64,000 nucleotides of DNA from Actinosynnema pretiosum (GCF_024171695.1 NZ_JAMTCF010000001.1:487061-551060), one strand, 5' to 3'; counted from the stretch's first letter, positions 32,822 through 41,701 are shown. A program made the numbers and translations. The notes: generated by a model from the letters alone, not told the origin.

Positions 32822-33946
32822 CTACCCGACCTGTTCTGACCGCCGCGCCAACTCCTCCAACAACGGCACCGCAGCAGCCGGTTCCGGCAACCCCAGCATC
32901 TCCTCCCGCACCGCGAGAGCCGCCTCCCGGTGCGCCCCCGCCAGCACCCCGACCACCGCCTCCCGCACCCCCTCCGGCGTCACCCCCACCGGATCCAGCC
33001 CGACCCCCACCCCGAGCCGCTCGCACCGCTCCGCGTTGTGCGGCTGGTCCGCGCCCATCGGCAGCAGCACCAGCGGAACCCCGTGCCCCAGCGCGCCCAT
33101 CACGCTGCCCGAACCCCCGTGCGACACCACCACGTCGCACCCCGGCAGCACCTGCGACTGCGGCAGGTACCGCTCCACCCGCACCCGCTCCCCCACCCGG
33201 AACTCCGCCGGGTCCACGTGCTCCCCCACCGTCGCCACCACGTCCACCGGCAACCCGGCCAACCCCGCCAGCACCCGCGCGAACAGGTCCCCCGACTCGC
33301 TGTTGAACACCGTCCCCAGCGTGAAGCACACCGCCGTCCCCGAGGAGCGGCCGACCGGACCGACGACCGGGCGCACCGGGAAACCCGTTCCCGGCAGCGG
33401 GAAAGCCGGGTCGCGGAAGCTCGGGGGGAACGGGGACAGCAGCAGGTTCCGGCTCAGCATCAGCAGGTCCGGGTCGGCGGGCAGGCCGTGCGCCGCGCGC
33501 AGCTCCGCCAGCGGCTCCCCCACCACCTCCGGCCGCACGAACGACCCCGCCGCGATCACCTGCGCGTTGACGTGCGGCACCCCGGCGCGCTCGGCCGCGA
33601 CCACGCCGCCGAAGTCGACCTCCTCGCACACCACCACGTCCGGCCGCCACGCCGCGAGCAGCTCCAGCAGCAGCGGCGCCCGCCGCCCCGCCTCGCGCCG
33701 GGCGAAGCCCTCGCGCAGGTCGTGGTCCTCGCGCTCCCGGTCCGGCGCGAGCAGCGGCAGCCGGGGCGGCGCGGCGGTGCTGCCGCCGAGGTCGAACACC
33801 TCGAACCCGGCCGCCCGGACCGCCCGCCGCCGGGCCGAGGCGCAGGCGAACGCGACCTCGTGCCCGGCCGCCCGGACGGCCGAGGCGGTGGGCACGAGCG
33901 GGAGGAAGTGGCCGAGGCCGCCGACGAAGGTGAACAGCACGCGCAC
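32822..33946 (-). CDS. GT1-family glycosyltransferase (macrolide/UGT type)
   Basis: A 374-residue two-domain (GT-B) glycosyltransferase of the actinomycete natural-product type. The N-terminus MRVLFTFVGGLGHFLPLVPT is the acceptor-domain signature. The C-terminal nucleotide-sugar motif includes YLPQSQVLPGCDVVVSHGGS and PLVLLPMGADQPHNAERCE. It would move a sugar from an NDP donor onto a small molecule. No deoxysugar or polyketide genes are next to it, so the acceptor is unknown; self-protection or detoxifying glycosylation is possible. It lies 18 bp upstream of ctaA on the same strand. Confidence 0.85.
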   Translation of the reverse strand: MRVLFTFVGGLGHFLPLVPTASAVRAAGHEVAFACASARRRAVRAAGFEVFDLGGSTAAPPRLPLLAPDREREDHDLREGFARREAGRRAPLLLELLAAWRPDVVVCEEVDFGGVVAAERAGVPHVNAQVIAAGSFVRPEVVGEPLAELRAAHGLPADPDLLMLSRNLLLSPFPPSFRDPAFPLPGTGFPVRPVVGPVGRSSGTAVCFTLGTVFNSESGDLFARVLAGLAGLPVDVVATVGEHVDPAEFRVGERVRVERYLPQSQVLPGCDVVVSHGGSGSVMGALGHGVPLVLLPMGADQPHNAERCERLGVGVGLDPVGVTPEGVREAVVGVLAGAHREAALAVREEMLGLPEPAAAVPLLEELARRSEQVG

Positions 33947-33964
33947 CCGCGCCAGCGTAAGCGC

Positions 33965-34879
33965 TCAGGCCGCGAGCACCACCGGTTCGGTCGCGGGCTC
34001 GCGGACGCGGCAGGCCGTCCACAGGTTCGCCATCGCCACCACGACCACCATCGACCCGAGCACGTGCACCACCACGAGCACGGCGGGCACCCCGGTGAAG
34101 TACTGCGCGAACCCGACCGCGCCCTGCAGCAGCACCGCGACCAGCAGCACGAGGTACGGCTTGCGCACCCCGGCGCCGCGCAGCGCCCACCCGAGCGCGG
34201 CCAGCACGGCGAGGAACGCGTAGAGCAGCACCGAGTGGGCCTGGGCGAGCGACTCGACGGACGCGTCGAACCGGGCCACGTCGGCGTCACCGGCGTGCGG
34301 CCCGGCGCCGGTGACCATCGTGCCGACGACCATCAGCGCGGCCAGCACCATGACCGACGCGACCAGCAGCCGCTGCGCGAGCGCGCCCGCGACCGGCCGG
34401 GCGGGACCGTCCTCCTCGTCCAGGGAGCGCCAGAGCAGCACCGCGTACCAGGCGAGCACGGGCGAGACGACGAAGTGGAAGGCGACGGTCCACCACAGCA
34501 GCCCGAGGTTGACCGTGATGCCGCCGATCACGGCCTGCGCGAACACCCCGCCGGTCATCACGGCGGACAGCAGCAGCACGCGGGTGCGCAGCGGCCGGGA
34601 CCACCAGGCGGCGAGCAGGCAGAGCACCCCGATGACGCCGACCACCACGGCGAGCAGCCGGTTGCCGTACTCGATCCACTGGTTGAGCATCGCCAGCTCG
34701 GGGTGCTCGACGGGCACGAAGCTGCCGGGCAGGCAGTGCGGCCACTCGGTGCACCCGAGCCCGGACCCGGTCACCCGGACGGTGGACCCGGTGCCCGCGA
34801 TGACGACGTTGGCGACGACGGCCGCCACGGCGAGACCTCGGTGGGACTGGACGATCCGCTGCTTCCAGGTGGGCTGCAC
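33965..34879 (-). CDS. ctaA: Heme A synthase, COX15/CtaA family
   Basis: A 304-residue eight-helix membrane protein that oxidises heme O to heme A for cytochrome aa3 oxidase. Family features include STVRVTGSGLGCTEWPHCLP near the N-terminus, with its paired cysteines, the heme-ligand histidines in the AFHFVVSPV and AQAHSVLLYA segments, and the late VVHVLGSMVV histidine. The GTG at 34879 is preferred because homology begins there (VQPTWKQRIVQSHRGLA). No ribosome site is strong, so the start could be a few codons off. It is the second of two same-strand genes. Confidence 0.88.
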   Translation of the reverse strand: MQPTWKQRIVQSHRGLAVAAVVANVVIAGTGSTVRVTGSGLGCTEWPHCLPGSFVPVEHPELAMLNQWIEYGNRLLAVVVGVIGVLCLLAAWWSRPLRTRVLLLSAVMTGGVFAQAVIGGITVNLGLLWWTVAFHFVVSPVLAWYAVLLWRSLDEEDGPARPVAGALAQRLLVASVMVLAALMVVGTMVTGAGPHAGDADVARFDASVESLAQAHSVLLYAFLAVLAALGWALRGAGVRKPYLVLLVAVLLQGAVGFAQYFTGVPAVLVVVHVLGSMVVVVAMANLWTACRVREPATEPVVLAA

Positions 34880-34933
34880 GACGGGCAACCTACGTGACCG
34901 GAGCTGAGAACGGACAAATGGGGTCCACGGGCG

Positions 34934-34962
34934 TTGACTTCGCTCTACACTGAAGGAATAAA
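34934..34962 (+). promoter_or_regulatory. Promoter-like element facing away from ctaA
   Basis: TTGACT, 17 bp, AATAAA on the plus strand, in an AT-richer patch. No protein gene lies downstream on that strand, which suggests an RNA transcript (next entry). Confidence 0.5.
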
Positions 34963-34969
34963 TGGAATC

Positions 34970-35121
34970 AAGCAGATCCGGCACTGGACCAGGCACTGGA
35001 TCCGGCGCTGATTGATCCGAACAGGTGAATCGCTCAAGAGGCCCTCAAGGAGCGGCGATCGAGCGCCGATGTTCAGGTCAGCGCAGCGAAGAGGGGTCCG
35101 GAGAACCGGGCCCCTCTTCGC
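34970..35121 (+). ncRNA. Candidate small RNA
   Basis: A transcript from the promoter at 34934-34962 would run about 150 nt and stop at a strong hairpin (35086-35121). It would include repeated GGCACTGGA/CCGGC units near 34980-35010 and further small stems. No open frame with a ribosome site fits. It could instead be an unexplained divergent leader. The family is not recognised. Confidence 0.35.
35086..35121. terminator. Strong hairpin between the candidate small RNA and the SRPBCC gene
   Basis: A 16-bp stem with one mismatch (arms GCGAAGAGGGG and CCCCTCTTCGC, then CCGG/CCGG inside) and an AGAA loop. It can end transcription from either side. Confidence 0.75.
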
Positions 35122-35159
35122 CGTTCCGGGGCCTTCACCGTTCCTGGACCGCCCAGGCG

Positions 35160-35657
35160 TCAGCGCTTGAGCGCGTCGAAGTGCGGCTTGAGCGCCGGGT
35201 AGTAGTCCTCGAACGAGGGCGCCTCGCCCCCGTCTCGCGCGGCCACCAGCAGGTCCAGGTAGTACTCCCACCCCGGCCCGATCTCGCCGATCCCGCTGTC
35301 GTCCCCCAGGTGGTGGACCAACCGCAGCTCGGTCTCCCCGCCGTCACCGGGCACCACCAGCAGCTCGATCGGCCACGTCGCCCCGGTGCCCAGCATGGTC
35401 AGCACGAGCCTGCCCGGCGCCTCGCAGGCCTCCACCCGCAGGTCGCACGTGGGCCGCCCGTCCTCGAACTCCAGCCGCACCCGCACCGTCCCACCCGCTC
35501 TGCCCTCGCCCTCCCACGGCCCGAACCAGCGGGCCGTCCGGTCGGACTCGGTGACGGACGCCCACACGTCCCCGGCGTCCGCGCGGAACGTCCGGGTCAG
35601 CACGAGGTCGACGCCGCCGGGCGTCTCGGCGAGCGTTCCGGTGGCGGTCGGGGGCAT
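35160..35657 (-). CDS. SRPBCC (AHSA1-like) domain protein
   Basis: A 165-residue single-domain protein of the START/SRPBCC fold (AHSA1 group): VLTRTFRADAGDVWASVTES at the start, WFGPWEGEG, and the C-terminal helix GPGWEYYLDLLVA. The fold makes a hydrophobic cavity for small ligands; members often sit beside ArsR regulators, but none is seen here. Function is unknown. It lies downstream of the MFS gene with a gap of about 100 bp. Confidence 0.8.
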   Translation of the reverse strand: MPPTATGTLAETPGGVDLVLTRTFRADAGDVWASVTESDRTARWFGPWEGEGRAGGTVRVRLEFEDGRPTCDLRVEACEAPGRLVLTMLGTGATWPIELLVVPGDGGETELRLVHHLGDDSGIGEIGPGWEYYLDLLVAARDGGEAPSFEDYYPALKPHFDALKR

Positions 35658-35756
35658 GGTGCTCCTGTTCGTCGGGCTGGGAAGAGGGGGCCACGAGCCG
35701 GTCGCGACGAGCAGGGTAACCAGAGCGGTCGCGGGGGTGTGGGAGGGCGCGCGGGG

Positions 35757-37190
35757 CTAGTCGGCCGCCGCGAAGTCGTGGCCCTCCTGCGGCTGGTCGA
35801 CCGACCGCAGCTCCCACACCGCGACGCCCAGCGCCACCACGACAGCGCCCGCCGCCGTCCAGATCGCCAGGGACACCGCCGTCCCGTAGTCCTCCCCCGT
35901 GTCCGCCAGCACCAGGTAGAACAGCCCGGCCAGCGCGGCGCTGCCGATCGCCGCGCCGATGCGCTGGCCGGTCTGCAGGGCGCCGCCCGCCGCGCCCGCC
36001 ATGCGGACCGGCACGTTGCGCAGGGTCAGGGTGGTGTTCGGGGAGATCACCCAGCCGCCGCCGATCCCGCCCACCAGCAGTGCGCCCGCCGCCCACCACC
36101 CGGCCAGGTGGGGCGGGGCCAGGCGCAGGAGCAGGCCGGTCGCCACCAGGCCCGCCACGACCAGGGCCAGGCCGAGCACGGTCAGCTTGCGGCCCCAGCG
36201 GCTCACCAGCCTGCCGCCGACCAGCGCGGACGCCGCCGAGCCCACCGCGAACGGGGTCACCGCCAGGCCCGACTCCAGCGGGGTGTAGCCGAGGCCGGTC
36301 TGGAAGAACAGGGCGAACACCAGCCAGATGCCGCTGAAGCCGACGAAGTAGCAGGTGCCCAGCAGCAACCCGGAGGCGTAGCCGGGGACGGCGGTCAGCA
36401 GGGTCACGTCCAGCAGCGGGTCGCCGCCGCGCGCGGCCGTGCGGCGCTCCCACACCACGAACGCCGCCAGCAGCGCCGCGCCCAGCGGGAACAGCCACCA
36501 CAGCGCCGTCAGTCCGCCCGACTCGGCCAGCACCAGCGGCAGGAGCACGGCCAGCACACCGGCACCGAGGAGCAGCACGCCGAGCAGGTCCAACCGGCCG
36601 CGTCGACCGCCTTCGGCCCTCGGCAGCAGCCTGGCCGCCAGCACCAGCGCGACCAGTCCGATCGGGACGTTCACGTAGAACACCCAGCGCCACCCGTCGT
36701 CCTCGCCCGCCACGGCCAGGATCGCGCCACCGGCCACCGGGCCGACCGCCGTGGAGATGCCGACCACCGCGCCGAAGAAGCCGAACGCCCGCGCCCGCTC
36801 CGCGCCACGGAACAGCTGCTGGATCAGGGCCGAGTTCTGCGGGGCGAGCGCGCCCGCCGCCGCGCCCTGCAGCAGCCGGGCGACCACCAGCACCTCGGTG
36901 GTGGGCGCCAGCCCGGCCAGCGCGCTAAACCCGATGAACCCGGCCAGCGCCAGCAGGAACACCCGGCGCCTGCCGTACGCGTCACCGAGCCTGCCCGCCG
37001 TGACCAGGACCAGCCCGAACGCCAACGCGTACCCGGAGACCACCCACTGCACGCCCGCCGGTGACGTGCCGAGACCGCGCTGCATCGACGGCAGGGCGAC
37101 CGAGACGATGCTGACGTCGAGCAGGCCCATGAACCCGGCCACGAGGCTGACGGCGAGGGCTTTCCAGCGGCGCGGATCGGGTTCGGTCAC
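35757..37190 (-). CDS. MFS multidrug transporter, DHA2 (14-helix) family
   Basis: A 477-residue drug:proton antiporter-like protein. The early motifs GLLDVSIVSVALPSMQ and GRLGDAYGRRRVF (motif A) and the GPVAGG motif-C region are typical of the EmrB/QacA family. Fourteen hydrophobic segments are predicted. The start is set at ATG 37190 after the preceding gene's terminator. The substrate is unknown. It is separate from the biosynthetic cluster by a terminator and a small membrane-protein gene. Confidence 0.88.
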   Translation of the reverse strand: MTEPDPRRWKALAVSLVAGFMGLLDVSIVSVALPSMQRGLGTSPAGVQWVVSGYALAFGLVLVTAGRLGDAYGRRRVFLLALAGFIGFSALAGLAPTTEVLVVARLLQGAAAGALAPQNSALIQQLFRGAERARAFGFFGAVVGISTAVGPVAGGAILAVAGEDDGWRWVFYVNVPIGLVALVLAARLLPRAEGGRRGRLDLLGVLLLGAGVLAVLLPLVLAESGGLTALWWLFPLGAALLAAFVVWERRTAARGGDPLLDVTLLTAVPGYASGLLLGTCYFVGFSGIWLVFALFFQTGLGYTPLESGLAVTPFAVGSAASALVGGRLVSRWGRKLTVLGLALVVAGLVATGLLLRLAPPHLAGWWAAGALLVGGIGGGWVISPNTTLTLRNVPVRMAGAAGGALQTGQRIGAAIGSAALAGLFYLVLADTGEDYGTAVSLAIWTAAGAVVVALGVAVWELRSVDQPQEGHDFAAAD

Positions 37191-37227
37191 CTGGCCTGTC
37201 TACCCGGTTTCCCCGGAACGACACCGG

Positions 37228-37260
37228 AACGGCACCGAGCGGCACCGAGCGGCACCGAGC
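37228..37260. repeat. Tandem repeat GGCACCGAGC (about three copies)
   Basis: Three consecutive 10-bp units, CGGCACCGAG/GGCACCGAGC, precede the terminator stem. Confidence 0.85.
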
Positions 37261-37298
37261 GGGCGGCGCACCCGGCGTTCGGGTGGCCGCCCGCTCGG
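37255..37298 (-). terminator. Terminator after the small membrane protein gene
   Basis: A 13-bp perfect stem (CCGAGCGGGCGGC and complement) with an inner CACCCG/CGGGTG stem, 23 bp past the stop of the gene at 37322. Confidence 0.7.
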
Positions 37299-37321
37299 GA
37301 AGAGGGGCGCGGTGGAGGGGA

Positions 37322-37786
37322 TCAGGTGGTGGAGCCGGAGCCCGTGCCACCGGTACCGGAGCCGGTGCCCGTGTCGGGGGTGGTCTGCTGGCCGCCGCGA
37401 CCGGTGCGACCGCCGGGGAGCTGGCCCGCGCCGGACTGCCCGTCGCCCATGCCGGAGAACTGACCGGCGCCGCTCTGCCCGTCGCCTGTGCCGGGGAACT
37501 GGCCGTCGCCGGGGAACTGCCCGCTCGGCGCCTGCTGGCCGGTACCCGCGCCGCCGTCGCCGACCGCGAGGCCGACGCCGAACCCGCCGAGACCGGCGAC
37601 CACGGCGACGCCCAGCGCGCCGACGACCAGCGCGGCCCGGCCCCTGAGCCACGCGGGGCGCTTCGAGGCGACCGGCGCGGGCGGCGGCGCGCCCCACGTC
37701 GGCGCGGTGGCGGCAGCGGTCTCGTTCGTGGCGCCCGCCCCGGTCTCGACCTGGTCCTGCGGGCGGCTCATCTGCTCGGTGCTCAC
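37322..37786 (-). CDS. Small single-pass membrane protein with Gly-rich repetitive tail
   Basis: A 154-residue protein I do not recognise. Residues 1-45 are polar and Ala/Pro-rich (cytoplasmic), about 50-73 form one membrane helix (ALVVGALGVAVVAGLGGFGV), and the rest is a Gly/Gln/Ser-rich tail with repeated blocks of the type GDGQSGAGQ and GQFPGxG. The GTG at 37786 has an ideal AGGAG site; an in-frame ATG lies five codons later. It is transcribed alone after the cluster terminator. A cell-surface or envelope role is possible but unproven. Confidence 0.6.
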   Translation of the reverse strand: MSTEQMSRPQDQVETGAGATNETAAATAPTWGAPPPAPVASKRPAWLRGRAALVVGALGVAVVAGLGGFGVGLAVGDGGAGTGQQAPSGQFPGDGQFPGTGDGQSGAGQFSGMGDGQSGAGQLPGGRTGRGGQQTTPDTGTGSGTGGTGSGSTT

Positions 37787-37911
37787 GGTGGCTCCTGCCG
37801 GTTCGGGACTCCCCTGCTCCGGGACCACCCCGGTGGGACACCACCAACGATCGGCCGGGACCCTGTGGACTTCACCAGCGACCGCTGTGCGTCTCCTGTG
37901 AGCGCCCCGCG

Positions 37912-37958
37912 CCCGGACCGCCGCCACCCGCCCGCGCGAGGGGCGGCGGCGGTCCGGG
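37912..37958 (-). terminator. Terminator at the end of the biosynthetic operon
   Basis: A perfect 14-bp GC-rich stem (CCCGGACCGCCGCC and complement), 13 bases after the transglutaminase-like gene. It marks the left border of the cluster. Confidence 0.7.
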
Positions 37959-37971
37959 GTCGCGGGCGCCG

Positions 37972-38781
37972 TCACCGCGTCCCGGCCACCGCGTCGGCGA
38001 CCAGCGACCCGCGCGCGGTGGTGTCCCTGGACGCGAACAGCCTCGGGTGGGCCTCCCGGATGCCGCCGACGACCCGCTCGTACGGCACGTCGTCGAACTC
38101 GCCGTGCGAGCGCACGAACTCCATGTGCCTGCGCCCGTCCTCGTCGAACGGGTGGTACATGCTGTCGGTGACGCCGTCGAAGTCCAGCGGCTTGATCCGG
38201 TACAGCGCGCACAGCATCTTGTTGAACACCGGCGTCGCCCGCACCCACCTGCCGCCCAGGTGCACGGTGGTGAGGCTGTGGTAGGTGAAGATGTTCCCGC
38301 CCATCAGCTCTTCGAGCTTGGGCGACGCCAGGTGGTTGCGCACGTCGCCGTAGTAGATGCGGCTGGGCACCCCGACCGCGCGCACCGCCGCCGCGTAGAC
38401 GATCGACTTGTGCACGCAGAACCCGGTGCCCCTGGTGATGGTGGAGCTGGCCCTGAGCCCGTCGCGGGACAGGTCGGCGCCGTACACCTCGTAGTGGATG
38501 CCGTCGCGGACCGCGTAGTACAGGGCGATGGCGCGCTCGGCCGGTGTCATCGACTCGGGGTCGGGCAGGGCCTTGGCCACGAGCGCCCGGACGGCCTCGT
38601 GGTCGTGGTCGAGGAACTCGGTGGCGGCCAGCAGGCGCTCGTCGGGCGCCTGGGGCTCCGGGGCGGCCGGGACGAACGCGGTCGCGGCGAGCAGCTCGGC
38701 GACCGGGCTGGGCTCGACCGCCGGAGCTGCGGGGGTCGGGGCGGCGGCGGTCAGGACGGGGGTGGTCTCGGTGCTGGTCAT
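37972..38781 (-). CDS. Transglutaminase-like protein of the biosynthetic cluster
   Basis: A 269-residue protein with a transglutaminase-core domain: the nucleophilic cysteine in GTGFCVHKS (about residue 145), the histidine in the FTYHSLTTVHLGGRW region and an aspartate in KPLDFDG. The first 60 residues are an Ala/Pro/Glu-rich lead. In natural-product clusters, such proteins (AdmF of andrimid is the known case) join carrier-bound acyl and amino groups into an amide. Here it may condense or release the carrier-bound amino acid. It lies 9 bp downstream of the acyl-CoA dehydrogenase and ends the operon at a terminator. Confidence 0.75.
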   Translation of the reverse strand: MTSTETTPVLTAAAPTPAAPAVEPSPVAELLAATAFVPAAPEPQAPDERLLAATEFLDHDHEAVRALVAKALPDPESMTPAERAIALYYAVRDGIHYEVYGADLSRDGLRASSTITRGTGFCVHKSIVYAAAVRAVGVPSRIYYGDVRNHLASPKLEELMGGNIFTYHSLTTVHLGGRWVRATPVFNKMLCALYRIKPLDFDGVTDSMYHPFDEDGRRHMEFVRSHGEFDDVPYERVVGGIREAHPRLFASRDTTARGSLVADAVAGTR

Positions 38782-38790
38782 GGCTGCTCC

Positions 38791-39930
38791 TCAGAGTCCG
38801 ATCATGCTGGCGATGCGCTGGCGCTGGACCTCGGACGTGCCGGAGTAGATCGTCCCGGCGACGGCGTTGCGCAGGTCCTTCTCCAGGCCGTACTCGGTGG
38901 TGTAGCCGTACCCGCCGAAGACCTGGACGGCGGCGAGCGCGGAGGCGAGGTTGCCCTCGCTGGCGACGAGCTTGCTGATGGCCAGGTCCACCGTGACGTT
39001 GCCGCCGTCCTGGAGCTTGCGGCCGGTGTCGTACAGCCACTTGCGGGCGCTGTCGACGGCGATCCGCATCTCGACGAGCTTCGCGGACACCGCCTGGAAG
39101 GAACCGATCTTCTTCCCGAACTGGGTGCGGGTGCGGGCGTACTCCACGCAGCGCTCCAGCCGGTGCTGCATCTCGCCGACGTTGATGATGAAGGAGCAGA
39201 GGATCTCCCACTTCATCACGTGGTCCATGATCAGGAACCCGGCGCCGACCGAGCCGATCACGTTCGCCGCGGGCACCCGGCAGTCGTCGAAGAACAGCTC
39301 CGACAGCGGCGAGGTGCGCAGCCCCATCTTCGAGACGGGCCCGCCGACCACGAGCCCCGGCGTGTCCCGGTCCACCAGGAACGCGGTGATCGCGGCCGGG
39401 CTGCCGCGCTTGCCGGTGCGGGCGTAGACGACGAACACGTCCGCGACCGGGCCGTTGCTGGTGAACGCCTTGCTGCCGTTCAGGACGAAGTGGTCGCCGT
39501 CGCGGACCGCGCTGGTGCGCATGGACATCACGTCCGAGCCGCCCTCGGGCTCGGTGATGGCGTGCGCGCCGATCACCGCGCCCTCGCACACCTTCGTCAG
39601 GTAGCGGTCCTTGAGGTCGTCGCTGCCGAACCGCTGGAGCGGCACGCCGGTGGACACCACGTGCGTGGACACCGAGAAGTTGAACCCGCCGTCGCGGCAG
39701 GCGTAGCCGAGCCCCTCCAGGACGTGCATGGTGGTGAGCAGGTCCTGGCCGAGGCCGCCCCACCTCTCGTCGAACGGCAGGCCGAGCAGCCCGGTCTCGC
39801 GCAGCGACTTCCACGCGGTCTCGGGGAACTCGGCGCGCGCGTCGCGCCCGATGTGGTCCTCGCCGAGGGCGGCGCCGATCTCCTCGACGGCGGCGCGCAG
39901 CTCCCGCTGGTCCTCGTTCCACTCGATCAT
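38791..39930 (-). CDS. Acyl-CoA/acyl-carrier dehydrogenase of the biosynthetic cluster
   Basis: A 379-residue FAD enzyme of the acyl-CoA dehydrogenase family, complete and well conserved: AITEPEGGSDVMSMRT, then RTQFGKKIGSFQAV and the C-terminal GGYGYTTEYGLEKDLRNA. Next to the adenylation and carrier proteins it probably desaturates a carrier-bound aminoacyl group, as in prolyl-carrier oxidation. At the place where medium-chain enzymes have the catalytic glutamate (IYEGT), this protein reads IYSGTSEVQ, so the base is missing or supplied from elsewhere. It starts 4 bp after the adenylation gene stop. Confidence 0.85.
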   Translation of the reverse strand: MIEWNEDQRELRAAVEEIGAALGEDHIGRDARAEFPETAWKSLRETGLLGLPFDERWGGLGQDLLTTMHVLEGLGYACRDGGFNFSVSTHVVSTGVPLQRFGSDDLKDRYLTKVCEGAVIGAHAITEPEGGSDVMSMRTSAVRDGDHFVLNGSKAFTSNGPVADVFVVYARTGKRGSPAAITAFLVDRDTPGLVVGGPVSKMGLRTSPLSELFFDDCRVPAANVIGSVGAGFLIMDHVMKWEILCSFIINVGEMQHRLERCVEYARTRTQFGKKIGSFQAVSAKLVEMRIAVDSARKWLYDTGRKLQDGGNVTVDLAISKLVASEGNLASALAAVQVFGGYGYTTEYGLEKDLRNAVAGTIYSGTSEVQRQRIASMIGL

Positions 39931-39934
39931 GCGG

Positions 39935-41371
39935 TCACGTCCTCTCCTTGGTCGCGGTCGAACCGGTGGCCAGCAGGGCCCTGCGGTCGACCTTTCCGGT
40001 GGTGGTGCGGGGAAGGGCTGCGTCGCCGACGTCGAACGCGCCGGGGATCGCGGTGCGCGGCAGCGCCGAGGCGCAGTGCACGCGCAGGTGCAGGCCGTTG
40101 AGCCGGGAGTCGGGGGCGCGGCGGACGACGGCGCGCAGCACGGAGCCCGCCAGCTCGTCGGGCACCGCGACCACGGCGGCCTCCAGCACGTCGGGGTGGT
40201 CGAGCACGACCCGCTCGACCTCGGCGAGGTTGGTGCGCACGCCGCGCACCTTCACCTGGTGGTCGGTGCGCCCGCTCAGGTGCAGCAGGCCGCGCTCGTC
40301 GCGGCGCACCAGGTCGCCGGTGCGGAACCAGCCGTCGCTCCAGCGCTCGCGGTCGAGCGCGGCGTCGTGGTAGCCGAGCGCGCGGAACGGGGTGCGCACG
40401 ACCAGCTCGCCCTCGGCGGGGCCGGTCAGCTCGCGGCCGTCGAAGTCGGTGACGCGGACCTCGACGCCCGCGATGGGCGCGCCGATCGGCAGGGGCTCGG
40501 TGGAGGCGGGGTCGATCCGGTGCAGGAAGCTGTCGTTGGTCTCGGTGCAGCCGTAGACGTTCCACAGGCGGGCCGACGGGAACGCCTCGGCGATCTCGCG
40601 CAGCAGGGCGGCCGGGGTGACGTCGCCGGTGAGGAGGACGTCGCGGACGCCGGGGAACGTGCCGCCGGTGGCGGTGACCTGGCGGAAGAACAGCGGCACC
40701 GCCTGCACGACGGCGGGCTCGCGGTCCCGGCACAGCGCGGCCAGGTGGGCGCCGTCGGCGGCGTGCGCGGGGTCGACCAGGTCGACGCGGCCCCCTGCGG
40801 CGAGGGTGGCCCACACGTCGAGCAGGCACAGGTCGAAGTTGAGCGGGGCGTGGTTGAGCACGGCCGTGCCCGGCTGGATCGAGAACGCGGCGGCGGCCCA
40901 GGCGAGGAACGCGTCCACGCCCTCCTCGGCCAGCACGACGACCTTGGGGGTGCCGGTGGAGCCCGAGGTGGTGAGCAGCAGGCCGGGACCGGGCAGGGTG
41001 GTCGGGGCGAGGTCGGTGGCGATGGCGCTGGGCGCGCCGCCGGGCGCGTCGGCGGCGGTGAGCACGTGCGGGCAGCCGACCTGCTCGCACAGCCTGCGCA
41101 GGGCGTCCGCGCCCAGCTCCGGGGAGGGCAGCAGCACCCTGAGGCCCGCGCGGAAGCAGGCGATGAGCAGGGCGATCGTCTCCGGGGACTTGGTGGCGGG
41201 CACGCACACCGGGGCGCCGGGCGGCAGGCCCGCCAGGAGCGGTTCGGCCTGGTGGGCCAGCGCGTCCAGGTCGGCGTAGCCGAGCTCGCGGTCGTGCCAG
41301 GTGAGGGCGGGGGCGTCGGGGGTGGTCGCCGCGGTGGCGGCGAAGGCGGTGAGGAAGGCGCGGGTGGGCAT
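39935..41371 (-). CDS. Free-standing amino-acid adenylation enzyme (NRPS A-domain)
   Basis: A 478-residue AMP-forming enzyme with the NRPS core motifs: A3 LLLTTSGSTGTPK, A4/A5 including NFDLCLLDVW and NVYGCTETND, A7 WFRTGDLV, A8 GRTDHQVKVRG and A10 PRTTTGKVDR. The aspartate that grips the alpha-amino group is kept in NFDLC, so an alpha-amino acid is the expected substrate; the rest of the pocket does not let me name it. No condensation or carrier domain is attached, so it must load the separate ACP (46179-46430 or the fused form). The ATG follows a GAGAGGA site. It begins a second transcription block after the gap at 41372-41701. Confidence 0.85.
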   Translation of the reverse strand: MPTRAFLTAFAATAATTPDAPALTWHDRELGYADLDALAHQAEPLLAGLPPGAPVCVPATKSPETIALLIACFRAGLRVLLPSPELGADALRRLCEQVGCPHVLTAADAPGGAPSAIATDLAPTTLPGPGLLLTTSGSTGTPKVVVLAEEGVDAFLAWAAAAFSIQPGTAVLNHAPLNFDLCLLDVWATLAAGGRVDLVDPAHAADGAHLAALCRDREPAVVQAVPLFFRQVTATGGTFPGVRDVLLTGDVTPAALLREIAEAFPSARLWNVYGCTETNDSFLHRIDPASTEPLPIGAPIAGVEVRVTDFDGRELTGPAEGELVVRTPFRALGYHDAALDRERWSDGWFRTGDLVRRDERGLLHLSGRTDHQVKVRGVRTNLAEVERVVLDHPDVLEAAVVAVPDELAGSVLRAVVRRAPDSRLNGLHLRVHCASALPRTAIPGAFDVGDAALPRTTTGKVDRRALLATGSTATKERT

Positions 41372-41701
41372 GGTCGGGTGTCCTCTCGCGGTGGGCCGCG
41401 GTGGGGAGGCAGGGGACGCGCGGGAGCCGCGCGGGTGGGCGGGCTCGGCGCGCGGGGCGGGCGCGGTGGCGCGGGAGAAGTGGCGCCGGGGAGGGGCGCG
41501 GGGCCCGCGCGGGCCCGGACGGGGGCCGCGCGGCGCCGCGATCGGACCGGGGCGGCGGGAGCGGGGTCCCGCCGGGCCGGTCACGGGGTGGCGCCCGCCG
41601 CAGGGTGGCGGGCTCCGGGTGGTGGCCGACCGAGCGGGTCGGCCACCGGGGGTTCAGCCGGGTCGTCTGGGGGGTGGGGCAGGCGGGTCAGGGCAGGCGG
41701 G
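41372..41701. other. Gap inside the biosynthetic cluster with a strong hairpin
   Basis: This 330-bp, extremely GC-rich stretch has no credible gene. It contains a perfect 11-bp stem at 41621-41647 (GGTGGCCGACC and complement, 5-base loop), 55 bp past the racemase-like stop, likely a terminator. The remainder should carry the promoter of the adenylation gene; no clear -35/-10 pair is seen. Confidence 0.5.
41621..41647 (-). terminator. Terminator after the racemase-like gene
   Basis: Perfect 11-bp stem, 5-base loop. It divides the cluster into two leftward transcripts. Confidence 0.65.
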
